The notes below the pieces were generated by a model, which saw only the letters and a list, made by a program, of their open reading frames with translations, had not been told where the DNA came from and did not search any database. Below are positions 61,281 through 64,000 of a DNA stretch of 64,000 nt, piece after piece; positions within the stretch are counted from its first letter, which is position 1, and the number at the start of each line of letters is the position of its first letter. Source of the DNA: Paractinoplanes abujensis. Lineage in GTDB: Bacteria; Actinomycetota; Actinomycetes; Mycobacteriales; Micromonosporaceae. The stretch is taken from the NCBI RefSeq assembly GCF_014204895.1, contig NZ_JACHMF010000001.1, positions 1,302,001-1,366,000 of the forward strand, given 5' to 3'. The position numbers were made by a program, and so were the translations under genes.

Positions 61281-61299
61281 GATTACCTCGGAGGTAATC
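61281..61299. promoter_or_regulatory. Perfect 19-bp inverted repeat
   Basis: GATTACCTCGGAGGTAATC: 9-bp arms around one base, 34 bp before the DUF1330-like gene. It is the most perfect operator-like sequence in the window. The regulator is not obvious from the neighbours. Confidence 0.7.
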
Positions 61300-61332
61300 G
61301 ACCCGGGCGAGCGTTCACCCCACGATCGGGAG

Positions 61333-61689
61333 ATGACTGCTTATGCGATGGCGCATCTGCGCACCACGTCCAGCCACGGCGACGTGTTCGAGTACATCGA
61401 GCGCATCCAGGACACCATGGACCCGTACGGGGGAAGGTTCGTCGTGCACGGGCCCGAGGTGGAGGTCCTGGAGGGGGAGTGGCCGGGCACCCTCGTGATT
61501 CTCGAGTTTCCTGACCTCGAGGCGGCCCGCGACTGGTATGCGTCGCCCGCCTATCAGGAGATTCTGCCGTTGCGGACGCGGCACATCGAGGGGGACACGC
61601 TGATCTTCGAGGGTGTCGGCCGGGGTTATGACGCTCGGGTCACCGCGGCCGCCCTTCGGGCTGCGGCGGGGGTTAGAGTGCCTCGATAG
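61333..61689 (+). CDS. DUF1330-like small protein
   Basis: A 118-residue ferredoxin-like-fold protein: MTAYAMAHLRTTSSHGDVFEYIERIQDTMDPYGGRFVVHGPEVEVLEG, then WPGTLVILEFPDLEAARDWYASPAYQEILPLRTRHIEGDTLIFEGV. This is the DUF1330/dimeric alpha-beta barrel pattern. Function unknown. The ATG at 61333 begins the normal family N-terminus; an upstream GTG at 61273 would include the 19-bp operator in the coding region and is unlikely. Confidence 0.85.
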   Translation: MTAYAMAHLRTTSSHGDVFEYIERIQDTMDPYGGRFVVHGPEVEVLEGEWPGTLVILEFPDLEAARDWYASPAYQEILPLRTRHIEGDTLIFEGVGRGYDARVTAAALRAAAGVRVPR

Positions 61690-61701
61690 ACATCGATGTC
61701 T
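61688..61701. promoter_or_regulatory. Perfect 14-bp palindrome upstream of the M14 peptidase
   Basis: AGACATCGATGTCT, with outer TCGA on both sides (61683 and 61703). It overlaps the end of the DUF1330-like gene and lies 20 bp before the peptidase start. The shape is like ArsR/SmtB operators, but no such gene is here. Confidence 0.5.
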
Positions 61702-61721
61702 TTCGATCAGGGGGTCCCGCC

Positions 61722-62732
61722 GTGAGATGGAAGCTCGCCGCCGCCACCGCCGTGTTGTTCACCGCCGGCCTGATCGGGGTGCCGGCCGCGGCCCAAGCCG
61801 GTCCGCTCGTGTCCGCCCGGCCCAGCCCGCAGGAGGTGGGCCGCGCGCTCGCCACGCTCGCGCGGGTCAGTGACGGGCGGGTGCGGCTCGGGATCATCGG
61901 GCGCAGCAACGAGGGACGGCCGCTGCGGCTGGCCAGCGTGGGCCACGGCCGGACGCGGCTGCTCTTCGTGACGCAGCAGCACGGTGACGAGCCGCTGGGG
62001 ACACCGGCCGCCGTACGGGCCCTGCGGGAACTGGGGGTGGGCAACAGCGCCTGGCACAAGTGGCTGCGCAGCCGGGTGACGGTCGACGTCGTGGTGCAGG
62101 CCAACCCGGACGGGGCCGTGCGTAACCAGCGCTACAACCACGACCCGGGCGCGGCGGGGGAGTACTCCGAGCCGGGCGTGGGCTACGACATCAACCGGTT
62201 CCACAATCCGCTGACGCCGATCGAGGACAACCCGGTGCCGGAGTCGCGGGCCGTGCTGCGCTACTGGCACAAGACCCACCCGCGGGTGGTCGTCGACTAT
62301 CACATGCAGGGGCGTTACCGGCAGCCCGACGGGCGGGAGACGACCGCGTCCATCCTGTGGCCGACCAGCCCGCTGGTGCAGGGCAAGCCGCTGGACGCCG
62401 CGCGGCGGGTCGCGGTGTTCACCTACGACGCGATGACGGAGCGGGCCGGCGCCGACGTCACGCGGTACCCGGGCGGTGACTACGAGGGCATCGCGCGCAA
62501 CGCGTACGGGATCCTGGGCAGTGCCTCACTGCTGGCCGAGCTGTCCGACCTCCCCGCCGACCAGGTCGAGTTCCAGATCAATTCCGCGTACGTGTCGATG
62601 GTGTCCACGGTTACGGCGGCCGCCGACGGGTCGTTGTGGCGGGTGGATCCGGCGCGGGCCGACACCGTTCCGGCGCGGGGTCCGTCGCTGCCGGGGGCGA
62701 TCTCGACTCTGTCCCGGGCCGACGCCGCCTGA
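61722..62732 (+). CDS. Secreted M14 zinc carboxypeptidase-like protein
   Basis: A 336-residue exported protein (signal peptide about 1-26, ending AQA). Zinc ligands are visible as His87 and Glu90 in QQHGDEPLG and His194 in VDYHMQG. Substrate-site motifs NPDG (128-131) and DINRF (156-160) are also present. The catalytic Glu is probably in SLLAELSDL. The family removes C-terminal residues from peptides or peptidoglycan stems. GTG start; a perfect palindrome precedes it. Confidence 0.9.
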   Translation: MRWKLAAATAVLFTAGLIGVPAAAQAGPLVSARPSPQEVGRALATLARVSDGRVRLGIIGRSNEGRPLRLASVGHGRTRLLFVTQQHGDEPLGTPAAVRALRELGVGNSAWHKWLRSRVTVDVVVQANPDGAVRNQRYNHDPGAAGEYSEPGVGYDINRFHNPLTPIEDNPVPESRAVLRYWHKTHPRVVVDYHMQGRYRQPDGRETTASILWPTSPLVQGKPLDAARRVAVFTYDAMTERAGADVTRYPGGDYEGIARNAYGILGSASLLAELSDLPADQVEFQINSAYVSMVSTVTAAADGSLWRVDPARADTVPARGPSLPGAISTLSRADAA

Positions 62733-62774
62733 CCGGATCACCGTGGCCGGGGCCGGGGGCGCTAAGGTCTCGGC

Positions 62775-63491
62775 ATGGGGCGTGGCGCGAACCTCGGTCT
62801 CGAGCTGAGGGGCGCGCTGCGGGCCTTCGGGTTTCCGCCGGTGTCCAAGGCGCGCTCCGACGGCCTGCTCGCGGTCGGAGGCGACCTCGGGCCCGAGCGG
62901 CTGCTGGTGGCCTACGCGAACGGAATCTTCCCCTGGCCCACGACCGGCTCCAAGGTGCTGCCGTGGTTCTGCCCCAGCCCGCGCACGGTGCTGGTGCCCG
63001 GGCAGATCACGGTGGGCCGCAGTGTGCGCCGGGTGGTGCGCCGCAGGCCGTACACGCTGACCTTCGACCGTGCGTTCCCCGAGGTGATCGAGGCCTGTTC
63101 GGTGGTGCCGCGCGCCGACGACGGCACGTGGATCACACCGGCCATGGTGCAGGGCTACATCCGGCTGCACGAACTCGGGTTCGCGCACTCGGTCGAGGCG
63201 TGGGACGGTGACGAGCTGGTCGGTGGCCTCTACGGGGTGTCGCTGGGCGCGGCCTTCTTCGGCGAGTCGATGTTCCGCCGGGCCTCGGACGCCTCCAAGG
63301 TGGCACTGATCGAGTTGCTCGACCAGTTGCATGCCTGGGACTTCCGGTTCGTCGACTGCCAGATGATGACCCCGCACGTGCGCCGCCTGGGCGCGCAGGA
63401 GTGGGAGATGGACCGCTTCCAGCTGGAGCTGGGCCGGGCACTGGAGCGGGAGACCAGGCGTGGGCCGTGGTCTCCCGCCGCAGCGGACTAG
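62775..63491 (+). CDS. aat: Leucyl/phenylalanyl-tRNA--protein transferase
   Basis: A 238-residue enzyme with the Aat signatures: GLLAVGGDLGPERLLVAYANGIFPWP (about 29-54), WFCPSPRTVLVPGQI, TWITPAMVQGYIRLHELGFAHSVEAWDGDELVGGLYGVSLGAAFFGESMFRRASDASKVAL, and FRFVDCQMMTPHVRRLGAQEW. It adds Leu or Phe to proteins with N-terminal Arg or Lys, marking them for ClpS/ClpAP degradation. Its stop shares a CTAG with the convergent catalase gene. Confidence 0.95.
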   Translation: MGRGANLGLELRGALRAFGFPPVSKARSDGLLAVGGDLGPERLLVAYANGIFPWPTTGSKVLPWFCPSPRTVLVPGQITVGRSVRRVVRRRPYTLTFDRAFPEVIEACSVVPRADDGTWITPAMVQGYIRLHELGFAHSVEAWDGDELVGGLYGVSLGAAFFGESMFRRASDASKVALIELLDQLHAWDFRFVDCQMMTPHVRRLGAQEWEMDRFQLELGRALERETRRGPWSPAAAD

Positions 63492-64000
63492 ATCGTCGCC
63501 GGGAAGCGCGGCCACACGCGGTGCTGAGCCAGCAGCGGCTGCAGCTCGGTAAGCGCCGCCGAACCGGAGTCGGCGCTGATCACACCGGGGGTGCCGGCGA
63601 TGCCGGCCGCGGCCAGCACGTCCACGCCGCCACCCCAGGCCGCGATCGCCTTGGCGTGCCGCCAGGCCTCCTCGACCAGCAGCAGCACCCGCGGGTCGAT
63701 CGTGACCGGGGCGCCGGCGCCGGCCTTGGCGTCGCGGGCCGGGATCGCGTCGGGCGCGGGGGCCGGGGCGCCGGCCAGCAGGATCGCGTCGAACTCGATC
63801 GAGCGGGCGGTGGCGAAGGTGCGCTGCACGGTCACGCCGGCGACCTCACCGCCGTGCGGGGCGATCACCAGCGGCACCATGCCCGCGTTGAAGATCGCCG
63901 TGCGGACCGCGGCCACCCCGTCCAGCCCGGCCGCCGGGTCCACCACGATGCCGATCAGCCGGCCGTCCGCGGGCCACTCGCCGCCGATCTGCGACAGCGC
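63488..64000 (-). CDS. katE: Large-subunit catalase (HPII type), C-terminal domain, 5' end outside the window
   Basis: Only the last ~170 residues are visible. They form the DJ-1/PfpI-like flavodoxin-fold domain found at the C-terminus of clade-II catalases: WPADGRLIGIVVDPAAGLDGVAAVRTAIFNAGMVPLVIAPHGGEV, TFATARSIEFDAILLAGAP, LLLVEEAWRHAKAIAAWGGGVDVLAAAGI and a final HRVWPRFPATI. The frame stays open to the window end. A stand-alone DJ-1-like protein is possible, but the arrangement fits KatE better. Confidence 0.75.
   Translation of the reverse strand, partial: ALSQIGGEWPADGRLIGIVVDPAAGLDGVAAVRTAIFNAGMVPLVIAPHGGEVAGVTVQRTFATARSIEFDAILLAGAPAPAPDAIPARDAKAGAGAPVTIDPRVLLLVEEAWRHAKAIAAWGGGVDVLAAAGIAGTPGVISADSGSAALTELQPLLAQHRVWPRFPATI

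Overview
The window is chromosomal DNA from a very GC-rich actinobacterium. Codon third positions are almost all G or C, GTG and TTG starts are common, and many genes overlap by ATGA. The gene content fits Micromonosporaceae, with Actinoplanes or a close relative as my best guess: large LuxR regulators, a transmembrane Ser/Thr kinase, a CU044_5270-type gene beside an ECF sigma factor, an F420-type luciferase-like oxidoreductase and several LacI regulators. This placement is inference from content, not from a marker gene. No rRNA, tRNA, CRISPR array, intact insertion sequence or prophage was seen.

Layout. 1-4.4 kb: the start of a LacI regulator, a secreted hydrolase of the cutinase/PET-hydrolase family, and a large LuxR-type ATPase regulator. 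4.3-11.2 kb: a carbohydrate-uptake locus with a GH3 glycosidase, a divergent binding protein plus two permeases, and a LacI regulator; copies of a CGAAANTTTCG-like palindrome lie in front of both divergent arms and of the regulator. 11.3-15.1 kb: a membrane Ser/Thr kinase, then a TetR/aldo-keto reductase pair with two identical operators between them. 15.1-16.1 kb: a gene-free stretch with three tandem-repeat arrays and a 16-bp direct repeat. 16.1-32.4 kb: a large polyamine/omega-amino-acid catabolic region (MocR regulator, mmsA, class III aminotransferases, gamma-aminobutyraldehyde dehydrogenase, Pot-type ABC transporter, FAD amine oxidoreductase, a Phd/PIN toxin-antitoxin pair, a second aldehyde dehydrogenase, gabT). 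32.4-42.9 kb: mixed genes (ECF sigma factor, LtrA, PHB-depolymerase-like esterase, a beta-helix-like membrane protein, LacI/MFS pair, DUF72, AraC-GyrI) and two gene remnants. 42.9-47.5 kb: a second amine-catabolism block (FAD oxidoreductase, Lrp, saccharopine-dehydrogenase-like protein, second gamma-aminobutyraldehyde dehydrogenase). 47.6-64 kb: a GAF/PAS histidine kinase, a small membrane protein, an F420-type enzyme, two giant FtsX-like permeases without an ATPase, a decayed SARP/AfsR gene, a P1 peptidase, an FMN reductase, an orphan CoxM-like subunit, an M14 peptidase, aat, and the 3' end of a large-subunit catalase.

How the genes work together. The clearest system is amine catabolism. PotABCD-like proteins import di- or polyamine. 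The FAD oxidoreductases and class III aminotransferases deaminate it to aminoaldehyde. The two PatD-like dehydrogenases give GABA or another omega-amino acid. GabT and the semialdehyde-type dehydrogenases feed the carbon to succinate or acyl-CoA. MocR and Lrp regulators sit at the two divergent promoters. The second system is oligosaccharide uptake (GH3 plus ABC transporter plus LacI), which resembles beta-xylosidase (bxl) loci of Streptomyces and lacks its own ATPase, as is usual where a shared MsiK-type ATPase is used.

Most notable for a second look: the PET-hydrolase-family protein, the shared palindrome of the GH3 locus, the repeat-rich 15.3-16.1 kb interval with clustered CTAG, the ATPase-less FtsX pair, several near-perfect operators without a known regulator, and an over-represented CGTACGGGGG DNA word that appears in different reading frames.
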